From Gemmatimonadales bacterium (GTDB lineage Bacteria > Gemmatimonadota > Gemmatimonadetes > Gemmatimonadales > GWC2-71-9): a stretch of DNA of 14,112 nt. Numbering within the stretch: position 1 is the first letter of the stretch; every line of letters starts with the position of its first letter. Made by a program: the position numbers and the translations under genes. The notes beneath the pieces are model-generated. The model made no database searches and was not told where the DNA came from. It saw nothing but the letters and a program-made list of their open reading frames with translations. The stretch covers positions 1 to 14,112 of the forward strand of contig JACCSZ010000005.1 in assembly GCA_013812695.1 (NCBI GenBank), written 5' to 3'. Positions 7,849 through 14,112 of the stretch are shown here, piece by piece.

Positions 7849-8804
7849 GGCAGGGAGTCCTCGAGCCCCATGTAGCTCCGCTCCTCCTCGACGTACACTC
7901 GGGCGGCGTTCCGCCGCCGGCGCGAATTGAGCGACACCGGGCGGTCTTCGTCCGGCGGCGGGAGTGAGCTGAGCGCGCGCCGCATCGGCACGCCGCGCTC
8001 GACCGCGGCGCGCATGTCGCCTACGAGCCCGCTGATGTACGTGCGCGTCCGGCCCACGAGCGCCGCCGGGTCGGCGGGGATCGCGCCATGGCCGGGCACG
8101 ACGACGCGTGGCACCAGGCTGTCGATCCGCGTGAGCGCACGGCCGAGCGCGGCCGCGCTCCCGTCCACCACCATCGTGATCCCGTCCTCGATGAGCAGAT
8201 CGCCCGCGAACAGCACTCGCTCCCCGGGAAGCCAGACGGTCAGATCGCCCGCGGAATGACCGCCGCCCGCGGCGGCCACCACGATCGTCCGCCCGCCCAG
8301 CCGGAGCGTGTCGGTGCCCGTGACCGGACGATCCGGAGCGTCGGCCAGCTCGAAGCCGCGCATCGCGTCGAGTCCCACCACCCGCACCCAGTCGGCTACG
8401 AGGGCCTCCTGCCCGCCTTCGCTCGCCAGCACGCGGGTGTCCGGATGGGCGACGACCTTTGCCCCCGCCCTCCGGAAGACGACGGCGCCGAAATGATGGT
8501 CGGGATGGTGGTGCGTCAGCACCAGCCAGCGCACCGGCTGGCGCGTCACCCCGCGGATCGTCCGGAGCAGCGCCTCGCCCTGCCTGGGGCTGGCGAGTGC
8601 GTCGATGACGATCACGCCTTGACGGGTGACGATGAAACCGGCGTTGGGACGGCCTTCGGAGCCGCGCCCGGTATCGCCAGGCACGACGAACACGCCCTTG
8701 GCGAGCTCGCGGGCGACGAAGGGCGGCGTCCGAACCGTGTCGGCCGAGGCAGCCGGCCCGACCGGGAAGCAGAGCGGGAAGATCAGCGCGGAGAGAAGAT
8801 GCAC
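7845..8804 (-). CDS. exported metallo-beta-lactamase-fold hydrolase, SoxH-like
   Basis: The 319-residue protein has a Sec signal peptide (MHLLSALIFPLCFPVGPAAS, cleavage likely after ASA) and a metallo-beta-lactamase fold. The dinuclear metal site is complete: THHHPDHH (97-104), His183 in GGHSAGDLTVW, Asp202 in FAGDLL and His239 in PGHG. The segments GRPNAGFIVTRQGVIVIDAL and the C-terminal NAARVYVEEE are typical of the SoxH / quinoprotein-relay-associated Zn hydrolase group rather than of true beta-lactamases. The gene follows soxZ by 45 bp and overlaps the rhodanese start by 4 bp, so it belongs to the sulfur operon. The start is GTG at 8804, the first possible start in the frame and the one giving the signal peptide; no obvious Shine-Dalgarno precedes it. 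SoxH proteins have been linked to thiol or thioester hydrolysis on Sox carriers, but the exact reaction here is inference. Confidence 0.87.
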   Translation of the reverse strand: MHLLSALIFPLCFPVGPAASADTVRTPPFVARELAKGVFVVPGDTGRGSEGRPNAGFIVTRQGVIVIDALASPRQGEALLRTIRGVTRQPVRWLVLTHHHPDHHFGAVVFRRAGAKVVAHPDTRVLASEGGQEALVADWVRVVGLDAMRGFELADAPDRPVTGTDTLRLGGRTIVVAAAGGGHSAGDLTVWLPGERVLFAGDLLIEDGITMVVDGSAAALGRALTRIDSLVPRVVVPGHGAIPADPAALVGRTRTYISGLVGDMRAAVERGVPMRRALSSLPPPDEDRPVSLNSRRRRNAARVYVEEERSYMGLEDSLP

Positions 8805-8849
8805 GAAGGTCGAACGGAGACCAGGCGCCCCGGCGGCCGGGGCGGCCGG

Positions 8850-9182
8850 CTACGCGGCCGCGAAGGCGACGTTGACGGACTGCTTGTAGACGCCGCCCTT
8901 GCTGTCGGTCCACACCATGGTCAGCGGGGCTTCGGTATCGGCCCGGAGCGTGAAGCTCACAATCGGATCCTTGCTCACCCCGGACGTCCACTCGAACCGG
9001 GCCACCTGCTCGTCGCCATAGGTGACCACCACGTCCTTGATGAAGTACGCGGGAATCGGCTGGCCGCCGGCGGTTCGGAAGAATCCGGTGTCCATCGGAT
9101 GGGAGACGATGGCGTTGACCGTGATGAGATCGCCTTTGGCGATCCGGTCGGGAATGCGGATCCGGGCGTCGCCGATGGTCAT
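8850..9182 (-). CDS. soxZ: thiosulfate-oxidation carrier complex protein SoxZ
   Basis: SoxZ is the small beta-sandwich partner of SoxY; the SoxYZ heterodimer carries sulfur intermediates in the periplasm. The 110-residue product matches the usual length. Family features are an N-terminal strand IGDARIRIPDRIAKGDLI, a conserved VSHPMDTGFFR segment, the IPAYFIKDVVVTYG stretch and a C-terminal WTDSKGGVYKQSV. It has no signal peptide of its own, as expected, because SoxZ is co-exported with SoxY. The ATG at 9182 shares its A with the soxY stop (TGATG), so the alternative GTG at 9191 is less likely. The stop is TAG, followed by a 45-base GC-rich gap before the hydrolase gene. Confidence 0.93.
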   Translation of the reverse strand: MTIGDARIRIPDRIAKGDLITVNAIVSHPMDTGFFRTAGGQPIPAYFIKDVVVTYGDEQVARFEWTSGVSKDPIVSFTLRADTEAPLTMVWTDSKGGVYKQSVNVAFAAA

Positions 9183-9691
9183 CAGCCGCACCCGTTGAGC
9201 GAGACGTTCACGTGGGCATAGTCGGCCCAGACCTCGCCCGTCGAGGTCTCGAGGATGGCCCGGACCCAGGTGGTACGCTTCATCTTGATTCGGCTCTGGA
9301 TGGCCACCTGCCCGATGGCTGGCGTCAGGTGGTAGGCCGCCAGATGCGGATCGGGATTGTAATCGACGATCAGATGCACCGCCTTGACGTACCGCTCGGC
9401 GGTCATCGGCAAGTCACTCTCGATGATCACCGGGACGATCCGGCCGTCTTCGGCCACGGCAGGCATGTCGAGCGAGAGATGGCCCCGGCGGATGGGACGG
9501 TCACCGAAGAGCCTCGTGAGAATCCTGGCGACCTCCTCGTTGGGCACTTCCGGATCCCGGGGGTCGGGCGTGCCGCCCACCACCAGCAGCCGTCCGGATG
9601 CGGAGAGCGGCCCGGACACGGCCAGACCGGCCGCCGACAGACCCAGCGCTCGCATGAAATTCCTGCGGGACGTCCCACCAGCCTCGGACAC
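9182..9691 (-). CDS. soxY: thiosulfate-oxidation carrier protein SoxY, Tat-exported
   Basis: SoxY is the periplasmic carrier whose C-terminal cysteine covalently holds sulfur intermediates during sulfur-compound oxidation. The 169-residue product begins with a twin-arginine signal (SRRNFMRALG, Arg9-Arg10, followed by a hydrophobic stretch to SGPLSASG). The mature domain has the SoxY sandwich pattern, including HLIVDYNPDPHLAAYHLTP and KMKRTTWVRAIL. It ends in NVSLNGCG, a form of the GGCGG arm, with the carrier Cys at 168 and a single residue after it. The GTG at 9691 is preferred over the first open start at 9790 because GGAGGGG (9703-9697) sits five bases upstream and it gives a proper Tat signal. 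It is the first gene of the operon soxY-soxZ-hydrolase-rhodanese. soxXA, soxB and soxCD do not occur in the window. Confidence 0.94.
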   Translation of the reverse strand: MSEAGGTSRRNFMRALGLSAAGLAVSGPLSASGRLLVVGGTPDPRDPEVPNEEVARILTRLFGDRPIRRGHLSLDMPAVAEDGRIVPVIIESDLPMTAERYVKAVHLIVDYNPDPHLAAYHLTPAIGQVAIQSRIKMKRTTWVRAILETSTGEVWADYAHVNVSLNGCG

Positions 9692-9696
9692 GCGTA

Positions 9697-9703
9697 CCCC
9701 TCC
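9697..9703 (-). promoter_or_regulatory. ribosome binding site deciding the soxY GTG start
   Basis: GGAGGGG on the minus strand lies five bases before the GTG at 9691. It is the best Shine-Dalgarno on the minus strand near this gene and supports the shorter start that leaves an intact Tat signal. Confidence 0.7.
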
Positions 9704-9716
9704 GATCAGATAGTGA

Positions 9717-9745
9717 AAAATCAGGGGACGCCGGCCGGAAGTCAA
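9717..9745 (-). promoter_or_regulatory. candidate promoter of the soxY operon
   Basis: TTGACT (9745-9740, minus strand) matches the -35 consensus at five of six positions. Seventeen bases further on is GATTTT (9722-9717), a poor -10 box; a T-rich overlap at 18 bases (ATTTTT) is equally possible. This would leave about 20 bases of leader before the soxY GTG at 9691, including its Shine-Dalgarno. Confidence 0.4.
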
Positions 9746-9759
9746 TGTGAAAACGAGGT

Positions 9760-9771
9760 CGCGGGCCCGCG
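9760..9771. promoter_or_regulatory. 12-bp perfect palindrome between divergent promoters
   Basis: CGCGGGCCCGCG is a perfect palindrome located between the soxY and spt promoter candidates, about 15 bases upstream of the soxY -35 and 28 bases upstream of the spt -35. The position would suit a regulator acting on both operons. However, GC-only palindromes arise readily in such GC-rich DNA, and no regulator gene is adjacent. Confidence 0.25.
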
Positions 9772-9799
9772 GGCATGCAACTTGTGTCACCCAGAGCCG

Positions 9800-9828
9800 T
9801 TGACTAGTTTAAACCATTCTGTTACAAA
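9800..9828 (+). promoter_or_regulatory. sigma70-type promoter of the spt operon
   Basis: TTGACT (9800-9805) and TACAAA (9823-9828) are separated by exactly 17 bases and lie in the most AT-rich stretch of the window. Matches to consensus are five of six and four of six. Transcription would start near 9835, giving a leader of about 38 bases. A GTTTAAAC palindrome (9807-9814) sits in the spacer and could be an operator or chance. Confidence 0.6.
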
Positions 9829-9873
9829 GCGATGTGAGGCCCCCTCCTCACCTTCTCTTCGTGCCGAGGCGCC

Positions 9874-11079
9874 GTGGACACCCAAGAGCTTCAACAGGTC
9901 GCGCTGTTCGACAAGTGCCGCGAATTCACCAAAGCGCGTGAGTTGCAGGCGATTGGCCTCTATCCGTACTTCAATCCGATTTCAGAGTCGGAGGACACCG
10001 TCGTGGTCATCGACGGTCAGAAGCGCATCATGCTGGGCTCGAACAACTATCTGGGGCTGACCCATCACCCAAAGGTTCTCGAGTCCGCCAGCCGGGCGCT
10101 GAGCCGCTACGGCTCCGGCTGCACCGGCAGCCGGTTCCTGAACGGGACCCTCGACCTGCACGAGCAGCTCGAGCGCGCGCTGGCCGAGTTTCTGGGCAAG
10201 GAGGCCTGTCTCGTCTTCTCCACCGGCTACTCGGCCAACCTCGGCCTCATCGCCGGCCTGGTCGGCCGCGGCGAGACCGTGTACCTGGACAAGCTGGACC
10301 ACGCGTCGATCGTCGACGGTGCCAAGCTGTCGTACGGCGACACCGAGCGCTTCAATCACGGCGACCTGAACAACCTCGAGCGCCGGCTGGAGCGGAACGG
10401 CTCGACGAAGGGGTCGATGATCGTCGTGGACGGCGTGTACTCCATGGAGGGCAACATCGCCGACGTGCCGGGCCTCGTTCGGGTGGCCCGGAAGTATGGC
10501 GCCGCGCTGGCCCTCGATGACGCGCACGCCCTCGGGGTCCTCGGCCCCAACGGCGACGGCACCGCGGCGCACTTCGGGATGATTGACGAGGTGGACATCA
10601 TCGCCGGTACGTTCTCCAAGTCGCTGGCCTCGATCGGGGGGTTCGTCGCGGCCACCGACAACGTCATCCACTACCTCCGACACCACAGCCGGCCACTCAT
10701 CTTCACCGCGTCGCTGCCGCCCGCCAATACGGCCGGCGTGCTCGCGGCGCTGCAGGTCATGCAGGACGAGCCGGAGCGCCGGGAACGGCTTTGGGCCAAC
10801 ACCCGCCGCTTGCACGCCGGATTCCGGAGCCTCGGCTTCGAGATCGGTTCGACCGAAACTCCGATCGTGCCTGTGCTGATCGGCCCGCTCGAAAAGACCT
10901 TCCTCATGTGGCGCCGGCTGTTCGACGCCGGGGTCTTCACCAACCCGGTGGCACCCCCCGCGGTGCCGCCGTCCCAGTGCCGCCTCCGCACCAGCGTGAT
11001 GGCCACGCACACCTTCGAGCAGATCGACTTTGCGGTCGAGCAGTTCGCGCGGATCGGACGGGACCTGGAGGTCATCTGA
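9874..11079 (+). CDS. spt: serine palmitoyltransferase (alpha-oxoamine synthase family)
   Basis: Spt condenses L-serine with an acyl thioester to 3-ketosphinganine, the committed step of sphingolipid synthesis, using PLP in the cytoplasm. The 401-residue product is collinear with bacterial Spt. Motifs: LGSNNYLGL (54-62), GSGCTGSRFLNGT (80-92), FSTGYSAN (115-122), LDHAS with the PLP-stacking His143, VVDGVYSMEGN (184-194), DDAHALGVLG (215-224) and GTFSKSLASIGGF (245-257), where Lys249 is the Schiff-base residue. The TFSKSLASIGGF form and the C-terminal VFTNPVAPPAVPP are more like serine palmitoyltransferases than BioF or KBL, which is the main alternative. The GTG start at 9874 has GAGG at 9866-9869. 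The stop overlaps the next gene, and the neighbours are acyltransferase, epimerase-like and PAP2 genes, which supports the sphingolipid reading. Confidence 0.9.
   Translation: MDTQELQQVALFDKCREFTKARELQAIGLYPYFNPISESEDTVVVIDGQKRIMLGSNNYLGLTHHPKVLESASRALSRYGSGCTGSRFLNGTLDLHEQLERALAEFLGKEACLVFSTGYSANLGLIAGLVGRGETVYLDKLDHASIVDGAKLSYGDTERFNHGDLNNLERRLERNGSTKGSMIVVDGVYSMEGNIADVPGLVRVARKYGAALALDDAHALGVLGPNGDGTAAHFGMIDEVDIIAGTFSKSLASIGGFVAATDNVIHYLRHHSRPLIFTASLPPANTAGVLAALQVMQDEPERRERLWANTRRLHAGFRSLGFEIGSTETPIVPVLIGPLEKTFLMWRRLFDAGVFTNPVAPPAVPPSQCRLRTSVMATHTFEQIDFAVEQFARIGRDLEVI
11067..11072 (+). promoter_or_regulatory. ribosome binding site supporting a CTG start
   Basis: GGAGGT lies within the last codons of spt, and its GGAGG core ends four bases before CTG at 11076. 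It is the strongest Shine-Dalgarno near the start of the acyltransferase gene and there is no ATG, GTG or TTG in frame next to it. Confidence 0.6.
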
Positions 11080-12209
11080 CCGAACCGCGCGTCCGCGCGG
11101 CACGTGACCGGCCGGACCTCAAGCGCTTCATCGACCTGCCCTATCGGCTCCACGCGCGGGACCCTCTCTGGGTCCCGCCGTTGCGTCGGGACGTGGCGAT
11201 GCTGCTCTCTCGCGAGAAGAACCCGTTCTTCGAGCACGGCGAGGCCGAGTACTTCGTGGCGGAGCACGGCGGCCAGGTCGTCGGCCGGATTGCCGCGATC
11301 AGCAACCGGCTGCACAACGAGACCCACGGCGACCGGGTCGGCTTCTTCGGCTTCTTCGAAGCCGCCGACGATCAGGCCGTGGCCGATGCACTGTTTGCCG
11401 CGGCCGCCGGGTGGTGCCGGGAGCGCGGCCACGACGTGCTTCGCGGGCCGGCCTCGTTCTCGGTGAACGACGAGTGCGGGGTGCTGGTCGACGGGTTCGA
11501 CACCCCGCCCGCCCTGATGATGCCTCATAATCCCCGCTATTACGTCCGGCTGCTCGAGGGGGCGGGGTTCGTGAAGGCGAAGGATCTCTGGGTGTACCAG
11601 GGGGGCAGCGAGGCGCGCTACGTCCCGGTGCCCGAGCGGCTGGCCCGCGGCACCGAGCTCATCCGGCAGCGCATGGGGATCACGATTCGCCCGCTCGACA
11701 TGAAGAACTTCAAGGGCGAGGTCGAACGGATCAAGCAACTGTATAACGCGGCATGGGAGAAGAATTGGGGCTTCGTCCCGATGACCGACCACGAGATCGA
11801 TCATCTGGCGGAACAGTTCAAGCCGGTCGTCATTCCCGAGCTCGTGCCGATCGCCGAAAAGGACGGCCAGGTCATCGGCTTCGGCATCGCCCTGCCGGAT
11901 CTCAACGTGATCTTCCGGCGGAACCGCTCAGGCCGGATGTTTCCGATGATCCTCAAGCTGCTGTGGGCGCTCAAGACCCGGAGGATCCGCCGCGCGCGCA
12001 TCCTGCTCCTTGGCGTGCGCCCCGAGTTCCGCGGAAAAGGGGTAGATGCCATGCTCTACCACTGGATCTGGACCAGGTCGGGCGAGCGCGGCATCTACTG
12101 GGGTGAAGCGGGGTGGATCCTGGAGGACAATCCGGCGATGAACGCCGGACTGGAAAAGATGACGTTCAAGGTCTACAAGACCTACCGGCTGTACGATCGC
12201 CCGATATGA
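11076..12209 (+). CDS. bcerS: GNAT-fold N-acyltransferase, bacterial ceramide synthase (bCerS)-like
   Basis: From CTG at 11076 the product is 377 residues, beginning MTEPRVRAARDRPDLKRFID. It has an N-terminal domain (LPYRLHARDPLWVPPLRRD; KNPFFEHGEAEYF; GGQVVGRIAAISN; GFFGFFE) and a C-terminal GNAT acetyltransferase core with the acyl-CoA loop GVRPEFRGKGVDAML (313-327). This two-part layout resembles the GNAT-type bacterial ceramide synthase described in Caulobacter, which N-acylates the long-chain base. The first in-frame conventional starts are TTG 11181, GTG 11193 and ATG 11199, all inside the conserved N-terminal region, so CTG is preferred. It overlaps the spt stop as CTGA and the next gene as ATGA. 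The function rests on the fold, the neighbours and similarity as recalled; another N-acyltransferase role cannot be excluded. Confidence 0.75.
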   Translation: MTEPRVRAARDRPDLKRFIDLPYRLHARDPLWVPPLRRDVAMLLSREKNPFFEHGEAEYFVAEHGGQVVGRIAAISNRLHNETHGDRVGFFGFFEAADDQAVADALFAAAAGWCRERGHDVLRGPASFSVNDECGVLVDGFDTPPALMMPHNPRYYVRLLEGAGFVKAKDLWVYQGGSEARYVPVPERLARGTELIRQRMGITIRPLDMKNFKGEVERIKQLYNAAWEKNWGFVPMTDHEIDHLAEQFKPVVIPELVPIAEKDGQVIGFGIALPDLNVIFRRNRSGRMFPMILKLLWALKTRRIRRARILLLGVRPEFRGKGVDAMLYHWIWTRSGERGIYWGEAGWILEDNPAMNAGLEKMTFKVYKTYRLYDRPI

Positions 12210-13174
12210 GGACGCTGGTCACGGGGGCGACCGGGTTCGTCGGCAGCCACCTCGCCGAAGCCCTGCGCCACCGGGGCGACGACGTGACGGCGCTGGCGCG
12301 CTCGGCGGCCAAGGCCGCGGCGCTGGCGTCGCTAGGCGTGCGCGTCGTGCCCGGCACACTCCACGACCGCGACGCGCTGGTCGCGGCGGCGGAAGGCCAG
12401 GACATCGTCTACCATGTGGCCGGCGTCGTGGCCGCCCGGAGCGAGGCCGACTTCCTGGCCGCCAATCGGGACGGGACCCGGAACGTCGTCGAGGCGGCCG
12501 AACGGGCGGGCGCCGGACGCCTGGTGTTCGTGTCGTCAATGGCCGCGGCCGGTCCGAGCGTCCTCGGCCGGCCCCACCGCGGCGGCGAGCCGCCGCGGCC
12601 GGTGACGGCCTATGGGCGGAGCAAGCTGGCCGCCGAGGAGGTGGTGACGGCCTGCGCACTCGCGTGGTCGATCGTGCGGCCGCCGATGGTGTATGGCCCG
12701 CGCGACCGGGAGGTCCTCAAGGTGTTCCGCCTGGTCCGGCTCGGGATCGCACCGGTGCTGGGCGACGGCACCCAGGAGCTGAGCGCGGTGCACGCCGCCG
12801 ATCTGGCCGAGGCGCTGATCGCGGCAGGGACGAGCGCCTCGGCGGTGGGGCGCACCTACTACGCCTGTCACCCCGAGGTGTTCACCGGCGCCGACCTGGC
12901 CCGCGCGGTCGGCCAGGCCATGGGCAAGTCTCCTACGCTGGTTCGGGTGCCCGCGGCGATCGGTCGCGGCATGCTGATGGCATCAGAAGCCGCCGCGCGC
13001 CTCAGCGGACGAACCACCATCCTGACCGCCGACAAGGCCAACGAGTTCTACCAGCCCGCCTGGACCGGCGATCCGGTGGCACTCACCCAAGATACCGGCT
13101 GGCATGCCACCCGGAATCTGCCTCGAGGCCTCGACGAGACATACCGGTGGTACCGGACGGCCGGATGGCTGTAG
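12206..13174 (+). CDS. cerR: NAD(P)-dependent epimerase/dehydratase-fold reductase, ceramide reductase (CerR)-like
   Basis: The 322-residue product is an extended short-chain dehydrogenase. The Rossmann motif GATGFVGSH is at 7-15, a DIVYHVAGVVA strand at 66-76, the catalytic Ser near 110-111 (VFVSSMAAAG) and the YxxxK pair at Tyr136/Lys140 (TAYGRSKLA). The substrate-side motif is IVRPPMVYGPRDREV. The family reduces or epimerises many sugars and lipids. Position directly behind spt and the bCerS-like gene suggests the CerR role: reduction of the 3-keto group of an N-acylated or free ketosphinganine. That assignment is inference from context and recalled resemblance to Caulobacter CerR. The ATG start overlaps the previous stop (ATGA), and the stop TAG lies 10 bp inside the next gene. 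Confidence 0.82.
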   Translation: MRTLVTGATGFVGSHLAEALRHRGDDVTALARSAAKAAALASLGVRVVPGTLHDRDALVAAAEGQDIVYHVAGVVAARSEADFLAANRDGTRNVVEAAERAGAGRLVFVSSMAAAGPSVLGRPHRGGEPPRPVTAYGRSKLAAEEVVTACALAWSIVRPPMVYGPRDREVLKVFRLVRLGIAPVLGDGTQELSAVHAADLAEALIAAGTSASAVGRTYYACHPEVFTGADLARAVGQAMGKSPTLVRVPAAIGRGMLMASEAAARLSGRTTILTADKANEFYQPAWTGDPVALTQDTGWHATRNLPRGLDETYRWYRTAGWL

Positions 13175-14061
13175 TGGCGTCGCCCGGCAGCTCCGTGGGT
13201 GTACCGGAGCGCCCTGGCCGATTGCTGGCGGTCGACCGGGTACTCCTGGCGTATCTCGCGATCGTCACGGTGGTGGCAATCGACCGGGCCTCCGAGGACC
13301 CGCGCTGCTGGTGGCTGGTGCTCGCGAATGCGCTCACCGCCGCGCTCATCGGGCTGCTGACGCGCCGCGAGCGCGGCGACATCGGGCGCAAGCTGCGTGA
13401 GATCTATCCGCTGCTGCTGCTGGCCGGCCTGTACGGCCAGCTCGATGTCCTGAATGGGGTCGGGATACAGGTCTACGACGAGCTGGTGCAGCGGTGGGAG
13501 CTGGCGGTCTTCGGGGCGCAGGTCAGCCGGACCTGGTGGCAGGCGGCGCCAAACCGGTTCGGGTCCACGCTGCTGCATGCGGCGTACTTCTCGTACTACT
13601 TCATCGTGACGATGCCGGCATTCATCTTTCTCGTGCGGGGCGACCTGCTCGCGGCCCGGCGCTTCGTGCTCGCGGTCATGACGACCTTCGTGCTCTGCTA
13701 CCTCGCCTTCATCTTCTTCCCGGTCGCCGGGCCCTACTACACGTTTCCGCGTCCCGCGGCAGCGTTCCTCGACAACGCCGCCGCGCGGCTGGTGTACGAC
13801 ACGCTGGCGCGGGGCAGCTCGTTCGGCGCGGCGTTTCCGAGCTCGCACGTGGCGGCCACCGTGGCGGCGGTCGCGGCGTCATGGCAGGGCTCACGACGGC
13901 TGGGCCTCGCGCTGCTCGCGCCGACGCTGCTGCTGACGATTGGGGTGGTGTACTGTCAGATGCACTACGCGGTGGACGCGCTGGCGGGCCTGGCGCTGGG
14001 CGCAATAGTGGCCTACGTCGTTGGCCGGCAGTATCCGGATTCGGAGCGGGCGTCACCCTGA
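13165..14061 (+). CDS. PAP2-superfamily membrane protein, inositol-phosphorylceramide-synthase-like
   Basis: The 298-residue protein has five or six membrane segments (about 25-40, 48-66, 80-97, 136-158, 166-186, then 227-240, 245-265 and 270-287 around the active site). The PAP2 core is present: FPSSH (His228 in the C2 motif) and MHYAVDALAG (His267, Asp271 of the C3 motif). The Arg normally six residues before the C3 His in PAP2 phosphatases is missing (Val261). An FFPVAGPYY segment (184-192) recalls the FPxxxPxY stretch of AUR1/PAP2_3 proteins. This points to a phosphotransferase acting on a lipid alcohol, such as a ceramide headgroup enzyme, or to a lipid phosphatase. ATG 13165 overlaps cerR by 10 bp; GTG 13174 is an alternative. 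The stop lies in a long palindrome. Confidence 0.85.
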   Translation: MAVVASPGSSVGVPERPGRLLAVDRVLLAYLAIVTVVAIDRASEDPRCWWLVLANALTAALIGLLTRRERGDIGRKLREIYPLLLLAGLYGQLDVLNGVGIQVYDELVQRWELAVFGAQVSRTWWQAAPNRFGSTLLHAAYFSYYFIVTMPAFIFLVRGDLLAARRFVLAVMTTFVLCYLAFIFFPVAGPYYTFPRPAAAFLDNAAARLVYDTLARGSSFGAAFPSSHVAATVAAVAASWQGSRRLGLALLAPTLLLTIGVVYCQMHYAVDALAGLALGAIVAYVVGRQYPDSERASP

Positions 14062-14111
14062 GCGGAGCGAAGAGCGCATAACCCGACGCGCCCCCTTCGC
14101 TCCGCTCAGGG
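14056..14111. repeat. 17-bp perfect inverted repeat, intergenic palindrome / candidate terminator
   Basis: CCCTGAGCGGAGCGAAG (14056-14072) is exactly mirrored by CTTCGCTCCGCTCAGGG (14095-14111) with a 22-base loop. The left arm contains the TGA of the PAP2 gene. No T-tract is visible before the window ends. GAGCGGAGCGAAGG-type palindromes are widespread intergenic repeats in several GC-rich phyla, so it could be a REP-like element, a terminator, or both. Confidence 0.75.
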
Positions 14112-14112
14112 C

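Noticed and set aside
8805..8849. GC-rich gap with two near copies of GGCGGCCGGG between soxZ and the hydrolase gene
   Set aside because: Too short and too low in complexity to be called a regulatory site or terminator.
7849..8991. Long N-terminal extension of the rhodanese frame through the hydrolase and soxZ genes
   Set aside because: The extension is Arg-rich and overlaps two clear genes; the GTG at 7848 gives a proper lipoprotein signal and a GTGA overlap.
12113..12205. Upstream extension of the epimerase frame
   Set aside because: It lies in the end of the acyltransferase gene and would put residues before the N-terminal Rossmann strand; ATG 12206 fits.
1..14112. tRNA, rRNA, CRISPR, insertion sequence or phage features
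   Set aside because: Looked for on both strands by eye; no CCA-ended cloverleaf, repeated spacer pattern or transposase-like motif was seen.

Overview
This is a GC-rich, gene-dense window with short intergenic spaces and many start/stop overlaps. It carries bacterial tetrapyrrole, partial Sox and sphingolipid-type genes. No rRNA, tRNA, CRISPR array, transposase or phage gene is visible. The gene mix and codon bias suggest a Gram-negative, chromosomal locus, possibly Gemmatimonadota or a similar high-GC soil or sediment lineage. That placement is inference: there is no phylogenetic marker in the window.

Region 1 (1-5229, minus strand) is a compact heme operon read hemB, hemL, hemY, hemC, hemD, with hemD running off the left edge. 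Neighbouring genes overlap (ATGA, 13 bp, TGATG) or are separated by only 7 bp. It covers porphobilinogen synthase, glutamate-1-semialdehyde aminomutase, an oxygen-dependent porphyrinogen oxidase, hydroxymethylbilane synthase and uroporphyrinogen-III synthase. hemL implies the C5 (glutamyl-tRNA) route to 5-aminolevulinate; hemA and hemE are not in the window.

Region 2 (5440-6873, plus strand) is a single exported, probably lipid-anchored amidohydrolase. It is divergent from hemB and convergent with the next operon.

Region 3 (6898-9691, minus strand) is a small sulfur operon: soxY, soxZ, an exported SoxH-like metallo-beta-lactamase-fold hydrolase and a tandem-domain rhodanese lipoprotein. All are predicted to act outside the cytoplasm. 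The rest of a Sox system (soxXA, soxB, soxCD) is absent from the window.

Region 4 (9874-14061, plus strand) is a tightly overlapping four-gene operon behind a good sigma70-type promoter: a serine palmitoyltransferase-type alpha-oxoamine synthase, a GNAT-fold acyltransferase resembling bacterial ceramide synthase (bCerS), an NAD(P)-dependent epimerase-fold reductase resembling CerR, and a membrane PAP2/IPC-synthase-like protein. Together they look like a bacterial ceramide pathway with a possible headgroup enzyme attached. The acyltransferase appears to start at CTG, in a CTGA overlap with the spt stop codon.

Two related palindromes, at 6871-6900 and 14056-14111, lie exactly on gene ends and supply the stop codons of the genes they follow.
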